DNA of 64,000 bases, from assembly GCF_029894335.1 (NCBI RefSeq), contig NZ_JARXZC010000024.1:1-64000 (forward strand), read 5' to 3'. The DNA comes from Kitasatospora sp. MAP5-34 (GTDB lineage: Bacteria; Actinomycetota; Actinomycetes; Streptomycetales; Streptomycetaceae). This document shows positions 33,552 to 41,225 of the stretch, one piece after another. A program made the position numbers and the translations under genes. Under the pieces are notes generated by a model. It made no database searches. It had not been told where the DNA came from and worked only from the letters and a program-made list of their open reading frames with translations. Positions within the stretch are counted from its first letter, which is position 1. Each line of letters begins with the position of its first letter.

Positions 33552-33593
33552 ATGGAACGGGCACCTTCCATGCACGCCGCTCATGGAACGGGG
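33552..33593. promoter_or_regulatory. Candidate LysR operator
   Basis: ATGGAACGGG occurs at 33552-33561 and again at 33583-33592, 31 bases apart (about three helical turns). The first copy also forms an inverted repeat with TTCCAT at 33566-33571. The block lies between the divergent oxidoreductase and LysR genes, next to the LysR start at 33606. Confidence 0.55.
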
Positions 33594-33605
33594 TAGGTTG
33601 CCGGA

Positions 33606-34502
33606 GTGACCGACCTCGCCCCGCACGAGCTGCGGATTCTTGTCGCCGTCGACCGCGAGCAGAGCTTCACGGCCGCTGCGGAGGCCCTCGGCATGTCCCA
33701 GTCCGCCGTCTCGCACGCGGTCCGCACCTGCGAGCGCAAGATCGGCGTGCTGCTCTTCGAACGGGGACGGCACGGCGCGCGTGCCACCCCGGCCGGCGCC
33801 CGGGCGGTGGTGCACGCCCGGCACATCCTGCACCTGTTGACGACGCTGTCCGCCGAAGCACGCGGAGCCGAATCCGGCACGGTCACCGGGACGCTGCGGA
33901 TCGCCGCCTTTCGCAGCGCCGCCGCCCATGTGCTGCCCGCCGTGCTCGCCCGGCTCACCACCTGCCATCCAGGGCTCGTCCCGCAGGTCCGGATCGTCCG
34001 CGAGATCGGCCGGGGTACGGCGGGCGAGGTGGCGGACGGCCGCGCCGACCTCGGCATCGCCACCTTCGACAGCTCCAGGCCCACCGCCCCCGGCCTGCTC
34101 GGCGGCCGGCTGTTCGAGGAGTCGTACGCGCTGGTGCACCCGGCCGGGCACCCCCGGCCGCACAGTCTGCCCCTGGTCGACTGGGACGAGAACTGCGATT
34201 CCTACACCAGGGATTGGTGGTCCAGGCAGGACTGGATCCCGGCCGCCAGGGTGAACGTCGAGGACGACATCGCGACGCTCTCGATGGTGGCGCAGGGGCT
34301 CGGCATGTCGATCGTGCCCCGGTCGGCCCTGATCGGCGCACCCGCCGGGGTCGCCGTCACCGACCTCGGCCCGCAGGCGCCCACCCGGCTGGTCGGGTAC
34401 GTCACCACGCCCGCCCTGGTTCGGACCGTCGGCGTCCGGGCCCTCATCCGCGAACTGCGGTCGGCCGCGCTGCCGCCGGGCCTTGAGCCGGTGCGGGCCT
34501 AG
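33606..34502 (+). CDS. LysR-family transcriptional regulator
   Basis: A 298-residue LysR regulator. The N-terminal winged helix-turn-helix is ELRILVAVDREQSFTAAAEA followed by LGMSQSAVSHAVRTCERKIG; the C-terminal periplasmic-binding-protein-like effector domain starts near residue 93 (GTLRIAAFRSAAAHVLPAVL). It should control the divergent NADP-dependent reductase. The GTG start at 33606 has no strong ribosome-binding site and follows TAGGTT (33594-33599) by six bases, which could be a -10 box for a leaderless message. Confidence 0.93.
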   Translation: MTDLAPHELRILVAVDREQSFTAAAEALGMSQSAVSHAVRTCERKIGVLLFERGRHGARATPAGARAVVHARHILHLLTTLSAEARGAESGTVTGTLRIAAFRSAAAHVLPAVLARLTTCHPGLVPQVRIVREIGRGTAGEVADGRADLGIATFDSSRPTAPGLLGGRLFEESYALVHPAGHPRPHSLPLVDWDENCDSYTRDWWSRQDWIPAARVNVEDDIATLSMVAQGLGMSIVPRSALIGAPAGVAVTDLGPQAPTRLVGYVTTPALVRTVGVRALIRELRSAALPPGLEPVRA

Positions 34503-34523
34503 GGAATCGCGGGGTGCCGGGCG

Positions 34524-34572
34524 CCTGCACGACCTCAGGTCCCTGCACGGCCTCAAGATCCCTGCACGGCCT
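34524..34572. repeat. Short tandem repeats at the 3' end of mug
   Basis: Three head-to-tail copies of an 18-19 base unit (CTGCACGRCCTCARGWYCC type) span the end of the mug gene. The rightmost copy is inside its last codons, the middle one contains the stop, and the leftmost lies just outside. This looks like replication slippage that extended the 3' flank. Confidence 0.7.
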
Positions 34573-35110
34573 CGCGCAGGCGCTCGAACTCCGCCGCGAG
34601 GCCGTCCAGCGTGTAATGGGCGTTCAGGCCACTGGGGTTGGGCAGCACCCAGACCTCGGTGTCACCGATCCCGTCCGGCTGCCGGCCAACTGTCGCACGC
34701 GGCCGGCCGAAGGCCGTCCGGTACGCGCCGATCCCCAGTACCGCAAGGGTGTTGGGGCGCAGCGTACCGACCCGATCCAGCAGTGCGGCCCCGCCCCGGC
34801 GGTACTCCTCGGCCGTCAGTTCGTCCGCCTTGGCGGTGGTGCGGGCGACGACGTTGGTGATGCCCAGGCCCAGGGTGAGCAGCTCCTCCTGCTCGTCCGG
34901 GCGGAGTTCGCGCGGGGTGAATCCGGAGCGGTGCAGCGCGGGCCAGAAGCGGTTGCCGGGCCGCGCGAAGTGCCGGCCGGTGGCGCCCGACCAGAGCCCG
35001 GGGTTGATCCCGCAGAACAGCACCCGCAGCCCGGGCGCCGACACGTCGGGGATCACGGCGTCCTTGGCGGCTGCGAGTTGCTCGGGGGTGGGTCGGAACG
35101 GAGTCGTCAT
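34553..35110 (-). CDS. mug: G/U mismatch-specific uracil-DNA glycosylase
   Basis: A 185-residue uracil-DNA glycosylase of the MUG/TDG family, which removes uracil or ethenocytosine from mismatches opposite guanine. The active-site motif LFCGINPGLWSGATGRHFARPGNRFWPAL (Asn in GINPG) and the second motif LPNPSGLNAHY are both intact. The length is typical. ATG start at 35110. It is a single leftward gene; the short tandem repeats at its end do not disturb the core. Confidence 0.94.
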   Translation of the reverse strand: MTTPFRPTPEQLAAAKDAVIPDVSAPGLRVLFCGINPGLWSGATGRHFARPGNRFWPALHRSGFTPRELRPDEQEELLTLGLGITNVVARTTAKADELTAEEYRRGGAALLDRVGTLRPNTLAVLGIGAYRTAFGRPRATVGRQPDGIGDTEVWVLPNPSGLNAHYTLDGLAAEFERLREAVQGS

Positions 35111-35227
35111 CGTTCCAGTCTGCCGCCGGCGGTCGGTGGGCCCACAACCGACCCCAATCTTCCTTATTGGATAGTGAGTTCGAATAACTTCGTGACTGGC
35201 ATGTGCCGGGTGGCACAGAATGACTGA

Positions 35228-35701
35228 ATGTCATACGAACTGAGGGCTCTCATCGCCGCCGTCGACCTGCTCAAGGTGGTGGCGGCCGAAGTCCCGGTGG
35301 CGCAGGTCGCGCAGCTGGAACAGGGGCTCGCGCTGATTCCGATGACGGAGCGGCTCTTCGACGCCCTGCACTACGACGGGGGTGGTGTCGAGCCGGGCTT
35401 CGCGTTCTTCCCCGGCGGCTTCGGTCGTCGCCTCGGGGCCTGGTCGCAGGCCGGACCCATCGCCTACGTCGAGGCCGACTACTCCGGTGGTCACGGCACC
35501 CAGCACGCGGCGGTGTGGATCGACGGGAAGATCGACCTCGGACCACTCGGCTGCGGCCCCGGCCATCCGTCGGTGCGCGGAAGCAGCCCGATCTCGCAGG
35601 CGCTGCACCGGCTCGGGGCACAGAAGCCGCCCAGGGGCGACGAGTTCGAGGCGGTCGGGCTCATGCGCCACCGTCACCTGGAGGACTGGGTGATCGAGTA
35701 G
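35228..35701 (+). CDS. Hypothetical protein
   Basis: A 157-residue soluble protein I do not recognise. It begins with a helical segment (YELRALIAAVDLLKVVAAEV) and has a glycine-rich middle part, YVEADYSGGHGTQHAAVWIDGKI, that looks like part of a beta-rich domain. There is no signal peptide or membrane segment. The layout suggests the small actinobacterial hypothetical proteins often found with SMI1/KNR4 or immunity-like annotations, but no such call is made. The region just upstream (35155-35225) is A/T-rich, which fits a promoter. Confidence 0.65.
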   Translation: MSYELRALIAAVDLLKVVAAEVPVAQVAQLEQGLALIPMTERLFDALHYDGGGVEPGFAFFPGGFGRRLGAWSQAGPIAYVEADYSGGHGTQHAAVWIDGKIDLGPLGCGPGHPSVRGSSPISQALHRLGAQKPPRGDEFEAVGLMRHRHLEDWVIE

Positions 35702-35800
35702 GCCGCGCCTCCTCCCGGGCCCGGTCCGGGGCCCGCCTCGCGCCGGGCCCGGCACCATTCGGCGTACGAGAGGTGGCCGGGGTGGCCCAGGTGGCTCAGC

Positions 35801-35830
35801 GTGAAGTTCAGGCGAATGCCTGAACTTCAC
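35801..35830. promoter_or_regulatory. Perfect 13-bp inverted repeat touching a ribosome-binding site
   Basis: GTGAAGTTCAGGC (35801-35813) and its exact complement (35818-35830) flank a four-base loop (gaat). The right arm ends at the first base before GGAAAGGA, the ribosome-binding site of the secreted protein gene at 35849. It could be a repressor operator, an RNA hairpin controlling translation, or the terminator of the preceding gene. Confidence 0.6.
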
Positions 35831-35848
35831 GGAAAGGAAACGCAACTC

Positions 35849-36553
35849 ATGCGTGCCACCTGGACGGCCGCCGCGCTGGCTGCAGCTCTTGGGCTCACCA
35901 CAGTCACCGCGGTGTCCGTCAACGTCGCCAGCGCGGCCGATGCCGCGACCGCGACCACCGTCATCCGCTCCGCCCCCGTCGCCGTGCCCGCCGCTGCGCC
36001 CGCCTCCGCCGCAAGGCCGGCGGCGGCACTCCCCGGCGTCCCCGCGCTGCCTTCCGTCCCCGCCGTCCCTGCTCTCCCCGCCGTTCCCGACCCGACCAAG
36101 AGCCTCGACGTGCTCGGTGCACTCGGCGGGGTCCTCAAACTCGTCACCGGCCTGGTCTCCACGGCCATTCCCGCCTCGGGCACGCCCGACCCGGCGGCGC
36201 TGCAGAAGCTGGTGTCCGATCTGCAGGCCGCTGTGAAGGACCTGCTCGCCAAACTGCCGGGCGTTCCGGCGCTGCCGCCCGTCCCGGGCGCGCCTTCGGT
36301 GCCGGGTGCGCCGCCGCTGCCGCCGCTGCCGCTCGGCGGTCCCGTACGAGCGGTGCCCGGTGATCTGCCGGTCCCGGCCGTGCTGAGCCCGGCCGATGCG
36401 CTGGCCAAGGTGCAGAAGGACGTCGGCGACCTGACCGCCGCCGCGACTGCGGCCAAGCCGGACCCGGCCACCGTGAAGAAGCTGGTCGGACCGCTCTCCC
36501 TCGACGCGGTCGCCGCGACGACCGCGACCGCGACGAGCCTCGCCGGAGCGTAG
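35849..36553 (+). CDS. Secreted Ala/Pro-rich protein of unknown function
   Basis: A 234-residue protein with a classic signal peptide (RATWTAAALAAALGLTTVTAV, cleavage likely after ASAAD near residue 31). The mature chain is dominated by Ala, Pro and Val with repeated units of the type PxVPALP/PAVPALPxVP (residues 60-90) and GVPALPPVPGAPSVPGAPPLPPLP (residues 135-160), plus helical stretches such as LQKLVSDLQAAVKDLLAKL. No catalytic motif is seen. Streptomycetes encode many such extracellular or wall-associated proteins. GGAAAGGA lies ten bases before the ATG. Its transcript ends at a 22-bp terminator. Confidence 0.8.
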   Translation: MRATWTAAALAAALGLTTVTAVSVNVASAADAATATTVIRSAPVAVPAAAPASAARPAAALPGVPALPSVPAVPALPAVPDPTKSLDVLGALGGVLKLVTGLVSTAIPASGTPDPAALQKLVSDLQAAVKDLLAKLPGVPALPPVPGAPSVPGAPPLPPLPLGGPVRAVPGDLPVPAVLSPADALAKVQKDVGDLTAAATAAKPDPATVKKLVGPLSLDAVAATTATATSLAGA

Positions 36554-36555
36554 CC

Positions 36556-36605
36556 AGAGCCGTCAGGCCCGGACCGTGCGCGTACGGTCCGGGCCTGACG
36601 GCTCT
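36556..36605 (+). terminator. 22-bp perfect hairpin
   Basis: Arms 36556-36577 and 36584-36605 are exact complements with a six-base loop. It starts a few bases after the stop of the Ala/Pro-rich secreted protein gene. A smaller hairpin (36610-36624) follows and could serve the convergent yajQ transcript. Confidence 0.88.
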
Positions 36606-36736
36606 GCTGGTGGGAAAGTCCCACTCCGTCGGCTCTCGCGAACAGACAGCGCTGGTTCGGATCGCCGGGCGGAGCGGTGCCGTCCCTGCGGTGAGCGCCG
36701 ATCCCGGCTAGCGCTTTCGCAGGTCGGAGCCCTGCT

Positions 36737-37225
36737 CTAGCGGTAGTTGACGAACTGGATCGCGAACTCCAGGTCCTTGCCCTTCAGCAGGGCCTGGATG
36801 GTCTGCAGGTCGTCCCGGCTCTTCGAGCTGACGCGCAGCTCGTCGCCCTGGACCTGTGCCTTGACACCCTTCGGGCCCTCATCGCGGATGATCTTCGCGA
36901 CCTTCTTGGCATCGTCCTGGGTGATGCCCTCCTTGATGTCCGCGGAGATCTTGTACTCCTTGCCGGACAGCTGCGGCTCGCCCGCCTCCATCGCCTTCAG
37001 CGACAGGCCGCGCTTGATGAACTTGTCCTTCAGTACGTCGAGGATCGCCTTGACGCGCTCCTCGCCGTTGGCCTTCATCTCGATCTTCTCGCCCGACCGC
37101 TTGATCTCGCCGCCGACGTTCTTGAAGTCGAAGCGAGTGGCGATCTCACGGGCGGTCTGGTTGATCGCGTTGTCGACCTCCTGCCACTCGACCTTCGAGA
37201 CGATGTCGAAACTGGAGTCGGCCAT
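36737..37225 (-). CDS. yajQ: YajQ-family nucleotide-binding protein
   Basis: A 162-residue member of the YajQ family (UPF0234), two ferredoxin-like domains. Visible family text: SFDIVSKVEWQEVDNAINQT, TRFDFKNVGGEIKRSGEKI, and IIRDEGPKGVKAQVQGDELRVSSKSRDDLQ. Homologues bind nucleotides, and one in Xanthomonas binds cyclic-di-GMP; the role in actinomycetes is unknown. The ATG at 37225 has AAGGAG nine bases upstream; an earlier in-frame start is not supported. Confidence 0.94.
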   Translation of the reverse strand: MADSSFDIVSKVEWQEVDNAINQTAREIATRFDFKNVGGEIKRSGEKIEMKANGEERVKAILDVLKDKFIKRGLSLKAMEAGEPQLSGKEYKISADIKEGITQDDAKKVAKIIRDEGPKGVKAQVQGDELRVSSKSRDDLQTIQALLKGKDLEFAIQFVNYR

Positions 37226-37441
37226 GGTGTGTTGGTCTCCTTGATGCTCTGGCGTCACTGTCAGCGCCCGCCCGCGCGGGACCGGCGCCGCCCCAGCCTA
37301 TCCAGCGCGACCCGCTCTCGCCCCCGTCGGCCACGCCCTGCCCTTGATCGCCACGTAACCAATCGAGTGGCGGAGCACCCCCCTGCATCAGGTAAGGTTT
37401 ACCCAGTCGAACGGGGCAGCGCCCCGCGAGACATCATCCCT

Positions 37442-37523
<82 letters not shown>

Positions 37524-37533
37524 CTGGTTGACG

Positions 37534-37573
37534 GAACGGCCCTGAACTGCGGAAACGTGGTTCAGGGCCGTTC
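37534..37573 (+). terminator. Terminator after tRNA-Tyr
   Basis: Arms 37534-37547 and 37560-37573 form a perfect 14-bp stem with a 12-base loop, ten bases beyond the tRNA end, followed by a short T-containing tract. Confidence 0.85.
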
Positions 37574-37769
37574 TTCGTTCTGCGGCGTGCGTCCTGCGGG
37601 GCCGGGACACCGGCCGCCTTCCCCCGCTTCCCCCACCCCCGTGATCCGCCCGTTCGTCAGGGATGTGTAGGGATCGCCCTTCGGCCCGTCAGGGGTCCGT
37701 CAAGGGGTCCGCGCCGCAGCCCGGGTGCTGGTCGACTGTGGGTGTCGAGCATGCAGCGAAAGGGCGGAG

Positions 37770-38312
37770 ATGGGCCAGGGCCGGGAGTTGGGGTACGACG
37801 GTGGGGCGCCGGTGGGTCGGCGCATCGTGGTCGGCGTCAGTGGGTCGCTGGGCAGCCTGGCCGCGCTGCACCGCGCGGTCGCGGAGGCGGCCCGTACGGA
37901 TGCCGAGGTGCTCGCCGTACTCGCCTGGGCGCCTCCCGGCGGTGAGCTCGGCTACCGCCGGTCACCCTGTCCGCCGCTGCTCGCCGCCGCCCGTGACGCC
38001 GCTGTGGGGCGGCTGCGGACGGCGCTCGACGAAGCGTTCGCCGGTGCGGGGATCGGCGTGCGGATCATCTCCCAGGTGGTTCGGGGTGACACGGGTTACG
38101 CCCTGGTGGGCACCGCGGACCGTCCTGACGACACGCTGGTCATCGGCGCCGGCCGGGGGAGGTGGCTGCTGCCGTCAGTGGCGAGGTACTGCCTCCGGCA
38201 CGCCACCTGTCCGGTGCTGGCCGTGCCCAGGCCCGCGCTCCAGCGCGAACTGGAGACGTACCACCGCCGGACGCTCTGGCACCTGCGTACCGAGCCGGTT
38301 CCGCAGAGCTGA
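37770..38312 (+). CDS. Universal stress protein (UspA-like) family protein
   Basis: A 180-residue single-domain USP-like protein: RRIVVGVSGSLGSLAALHRAVAEA forms the first strand-helix, and TLVIGAGRGRWLLPSVARYCLRHATCPVLAVPRP is the nucleotide-binding G-2X-G-9X-G(S/T)-like region, although the second glycine set is partly degenerate. ATG at 37770 is preferred as the fold starts 20 residues later; an upstream GTG at 37725 would add an unlikely Cys-rich leader. It stands alone between tRNA-Tyr and a lipoprotein gene. Confidence 0.82.
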   Translation: MGQGRELGYDGGAPVGRRIVVGVSGSLGSLAALHRAVAEAARTDAEVLAVLAWAPPGGELGYRRSPCPPLLAAARDAAVGRLRTALDEAFAGAGIGVRIISQVVRGDTGYALVGTADRPDDTLVIGAGRGRWLLPSVARYCLRHATCPVLAVPRPALQRELETYHRRTLWHLRTEPVPQS

Positions 38313-38329
38313 GACCGCCCGCCACCCCG

Positions 38330-38815
38330 TCAGCCGCCGTTCGCGACCTGCACGGTGACGGTGAAGGTCCGCTGGTCGGGCGTGCAGAGCAGGGCCTCGC
38401 CGCAGGTGGTGCGCGTCGCGGTCAGCCGGGCGGACCCGGCGCGGCGGGCCAGGAAGGTCGTGCTGACCGTCCCGCAACCACTGCCCGGTCGGCAGGCGGG
38501 GCTGGTAGCGGTCGCCACTGACGTCGGCGTGCCGACCGGCTCGACCAGCTCCGGCGCCGAGCTGGTGACGGCGGACCAGTAGGTGCTGTGCAGATCGATC
38601 CTGACGGTGGCCCCGGCCTCGACCCTGACCGTGGTGTTGTTCGCGCGCTCGTCGAGGCCGACAGTGCTGGTGGAGCTGGTGGAGCTGGTGGAGCTGGTGG
38701 AGCTGGTGGAGCTGGTGGAGCCGGTGCTGCCGGACGACGACCCGCAGCCCGTCAGCACCAGTACCGGTACCAGTACGGCCGAGCTCACCAGGGCGCCGAA
38801 TGTCCGCTGTTTCAT
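38330..38815 (-). CDS. Lipoprotein with (TSS)n linker and Ig-like/chagasin-like C-terminal domain
   Basis: A 161-residue predicted lipoprotein: basic start MKQR, hydrophobic segment, and lipobox LTGC near residue 24. A serine/threonine tract encoded by nine-base repeats follows (residues 25-48). The C-terminal 110 residues look all-beta, starting TTVRVEAGATVRIDL and ending TPDQRTFTVTVQVANGG; that layout resembles the chagasin/I42 protease-inhibitor group (GxTV..., LxxxA..., ending FxVxVxV), but the canonical NPTTGF and RPW loops are not obvious, so this is weak. Four cysteines in the domain could form disulfides. Confidence 0.72.
   Translation of the reverse strand: MKQRTFGALVSSAVLVPVLVLTGCGSSSGSTGSTSSTSSTSSTSSTSSTSTVGLDERANNTTVRVEAGATVRIDLHSTYWSAVTSSAPELVEPVGTPTSVATATSPACRPGSGCGTVSTTFLARRAGSARLTATRTTCGEALLCTPDQRTFTVTVQVANGG
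38671..38724. repeat. Nine-base tandem repeat (coding minisatellite)
   Basis: Five perfect copies plus one copy with a single mismatch of TGGAGCTGG, encoding repeated Ser-Thr-Ser on the minus strand in the lipoprotein linker. Copy number is likely to vary among strains by slippage. Confidence 0.9.
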
Positions 38816-39073
38816 GTTTCCCCATTCCTCTGCTGCCGTCCCCGCTCCGACTTTCGCAGTGCCGACGCCGGTCGGACGCGGCGGCGCGTCGGTCGGATCC
38901 CCGATCGGATCCGGCATCCGGATGAATTCCACTGACTCCCACTACGCGTCAAGGGAGCGTCAGGATGGCGTAAGGGCTACCGGGTCAGGCGTATGGAACG
39001 CGTACAGGAAGCTCTTCGACCCTGGCGGCGCGGAGCAGGATCGGACCGCACCTACCAGCGGAGGTTCTGCCCC

Positions 39074-40963
39074 ATGTCCACGCACACCGCCGGAGCCGGG
39101 GAGGCAGCCGACGAGGCGGCCGACGCGGCGACGAACCGGACCGTCGAGATCACGGAGGGGACGGTCGGCGCGCCGGAGGACGGCCGCGACCACCTCACCG
39201 CGCTCGGCGGTCTGGCCGCCCTCTCGCTCGACGCCATGGCCTCCGTCGCGTACGGGCCGGAGTCGATCGTCCTGGTGCTGGCCGCCGCCGGCGGCTACGG
39301 GCTCGGGTTCACGCTGCCCGTCACCGCCGCCATCGCGGTGCTGCTGGCGGTGCTGGTCGCCTCGTACCGGCAGGTGATCTCCGCCTTCCCCGACGGCGGT
39401 GGGTCGTACGCCGTTGCCAAGGCGCACCTCGGCCGACGGGCCGCGCTGACGGCCGCCGCGTCGCTGGTCATCGACTACATCCTGAACGTCGCGGTCTCCG
39501 TGACGGCCGGGGTGGCCGCGCTGACCTCCGCCGTCCCGAGCCTGTACGACCAGCGGGTCTGGCTCTGCCTCGGGGTCCTCGTCCTGGTCACCGCGATCAA
39601 CCTGCGGGGTATCGCGGAGTCGGCGCGCTGGTTCATGGTGCCGACGGCGGTGTTCGTGCTCTCGATCATGGCGATCATCGTGGTCGGGCTGTTCCGGGAC
39701 GCCCCCGCGAGCACGGCGGCCGCCGCCGGGCACGCCTCCGCGCTGGCGGGCAACGCGACGACCGTCGGCGCCCTGCTGCTGCTCAAGGCGTTCGCCTCCG
39801 GCTGCTCGGCGCTCACCGGCGTGGAAGCCGTGGCGAACGCCGTCCCGTCCTTCCGTACGCCCCGGGTGAAGCGCGCCCAGCACACCGAGGTCGCGCTCGG
39901 CGCGCTGCTCGGCGTGATGCTGGTCGGGCTGGCCGTGCTGATCGGACGGTTCCACCTGCAGCCGGTCGAGGGGGTCACCGTGCTGGCGCAGCTGGCGGAC
40001 GCCTCGCTCGGGCACGGCTTCGGCTTCTACCTCGTCCAGTTCTCCACCGTGATCCTGCTCGGCCTCGCCGCGAACACCTCCTTCGGCGGCCTGCCGATGC
40101 TGCTGCGCCTGCTGGCCCGCGACAACCACCTGCCGCACGTGTTCGCGCTGCGCGCCGACCACCAGGTGCACCGGCACGGGGTGCTGTTCCTCTCGATCGT
40201 CTCGGCCGCGCTGCTGGTCGGCTCCGGCGGGGACGTGAACAGCCTGGTGCCGCTGTTCGCGATCGGGGTCTTCGTCGGCTTCACCATCTGCCAGGTCGGC
40301 ATGGTCAAGCACTGGCGCCGCGAGCGCTGCGAGGGCTGGCGCGGCAAGGCGCTGCTGAACGGCTTCGGCGCGCTGCTGACCGGCATCGCCACCATCGTCA
40401 CCACCGGCACCAAGTTCACCGAGGGGGCGTGGGGCATCTGCCTCGCGCTGCCGCTGCTGGTACTGCTGTTCGAGCTGATCCACCGCGCGTACGGGAAGAT
40501 CGGCACCCGGATGGAGCTCGGCCGGATCCCGGGCGCGGTCACCCGGCAGCGTTCGCTGGTCATCGTGCCCGTCAGCGTGATCTCGCGGCTCACCCGGGAC
40601 GCGCTCTCCGCCGCCGTCTCGATGGGCGACGAGGTGCTCGCCGTCACTGTCGTCCACACCGCGCCCGACGCCGAGGACCGGCAGGCCGCCGAGGCGCTGC
40701 GCCGCGACTGGGAGCTCTGGCAGCCCGGGGTCCGGTTGATCGAGATCCCGGACGCCCACCGCCGGGTCGGCGCGCCGCTGGCGAACTTCGCCAATCAGCT
40801 GGGCACCGAGCACGCGTACGACCGCATCACCGTCCTGATCGCGGAGGTCGAACCGGCCAGGCTCTGGCAGCGCGCCCTGCAGAACCAGCGCGGCGCCGTC
40901 ATCGACCGCGCACTGCGCCGCCACACCGACGTGGTGGTCTGTCGGCTCCGGATGCGGATGTAG
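39074..40963 (+). CDS. APC-superfamily permease, KimA/KUP-like
   Basis: A 629-residue membrane protein with about 12 helices and a C-terminal cytosolic domain of roughly 150 residues. Shared with the next gene are ASVAYGPESIVLVLAAAGG, SYRQVISAFPDGGGSYAVAK, DYILNVAVSVTAGVAALTS, ASGCSALTGVEAVANAVPSF and CQVGMVKHW. These motifs place it with the KimA (YdaO)-type potassium transporters rather than classical amino acid permeases, though substrate is inference. The C-terminal part (SLVIVPVSVISRLTRDALS) has a USP-like look. ATG at 39074 lacks a strong ribosome-binding site; an earlier in-frame start exists but adds no conserved residues. Confidence 0.85.
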   Translation: MSTHTAGAGEAADEAADAATNRTVEITEGTVGAPEDGRDHLTALGGLAALSLDAMASVAYGPESIVLVLAAAGGYGLGFTLPVTAAIAVLLAVLVASYRQVISAFPDGGGSYAVAKAHLGRRAALTAAASLVIDYILNVAVSVTAGVAALTSAVPSLYDQRVWLCLGVLVLVTAINLRGIAESARWFMVPTAVFVLSIMAIIVVGLFRDAPASTAAAAGHASALAGNATTVGALLLLKAFASGCSALTGVEAVANAVPSFRTPRVKRAQHTEVALGALLGVMLVGLAVLIGRFHLQPVEGVTVLAQLADASLGHGFGFYLVQFSTVILLGLAANTSFGGLPMLLRLLARDNHLPHVFALRADHQVHRHGVLFLSIVSAALLVGSGGDVNSLVPLFAIGVFVGFTICQVGMVKHWRRERCEGWRGKALLNGFGALLTGIATIVTTGTKFTEGAWGICLALPLLVLLFELIHRAYGKIGTRMELGRIPGAVTRQRSLVIVPVSVISRLTRDALSAAVSMGDEVLAVTVVHTAPDAEDRQAAEALRRDWELWQPGVRLIEIPDAHRRVGAPLANFANQLGTEHAYDRITVLIAEVEPARLWQRALQNQRGAVIDRALRRHTDVVVCRLRMRM

Positions 40964-41225
40964 CGCGGACCGGACGTGGGCCCACTAGCAGAGATTCCTG
41001 CTGGACGACGGAGGAACAGGTAACTATTGACCCTGCCGACCGGTAACAGGTCGACATCTTTACGGCCTCTTAGCTGGCTGGGGCAGCCGTGCCGGGAAGG
41101 TGTCCGATCTGTGCTCCACTGCCCCTGGCCTGCGAAGACATTGCGCCTAATGGGCAGATCGAGAGCTCGCCACGCGCCGGAAGGGCCCAGCAGCCCCGAC
41201 GGCGCGTCGGCTTACGCTCGCTCAT

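Noticed and set aside
38330..38815. Firm call of a chagasin-type protease inhibitor
   Set aside because: The general beta pattern fits, but the key loop motifs of the I42 family are not visible.
40964..41225. ydaO (c-di-AMP) riboswitch before the second KimA-like permease
   Set aside because: The expected conserved loops could not be aligned by eye to any part of the 262 bases.
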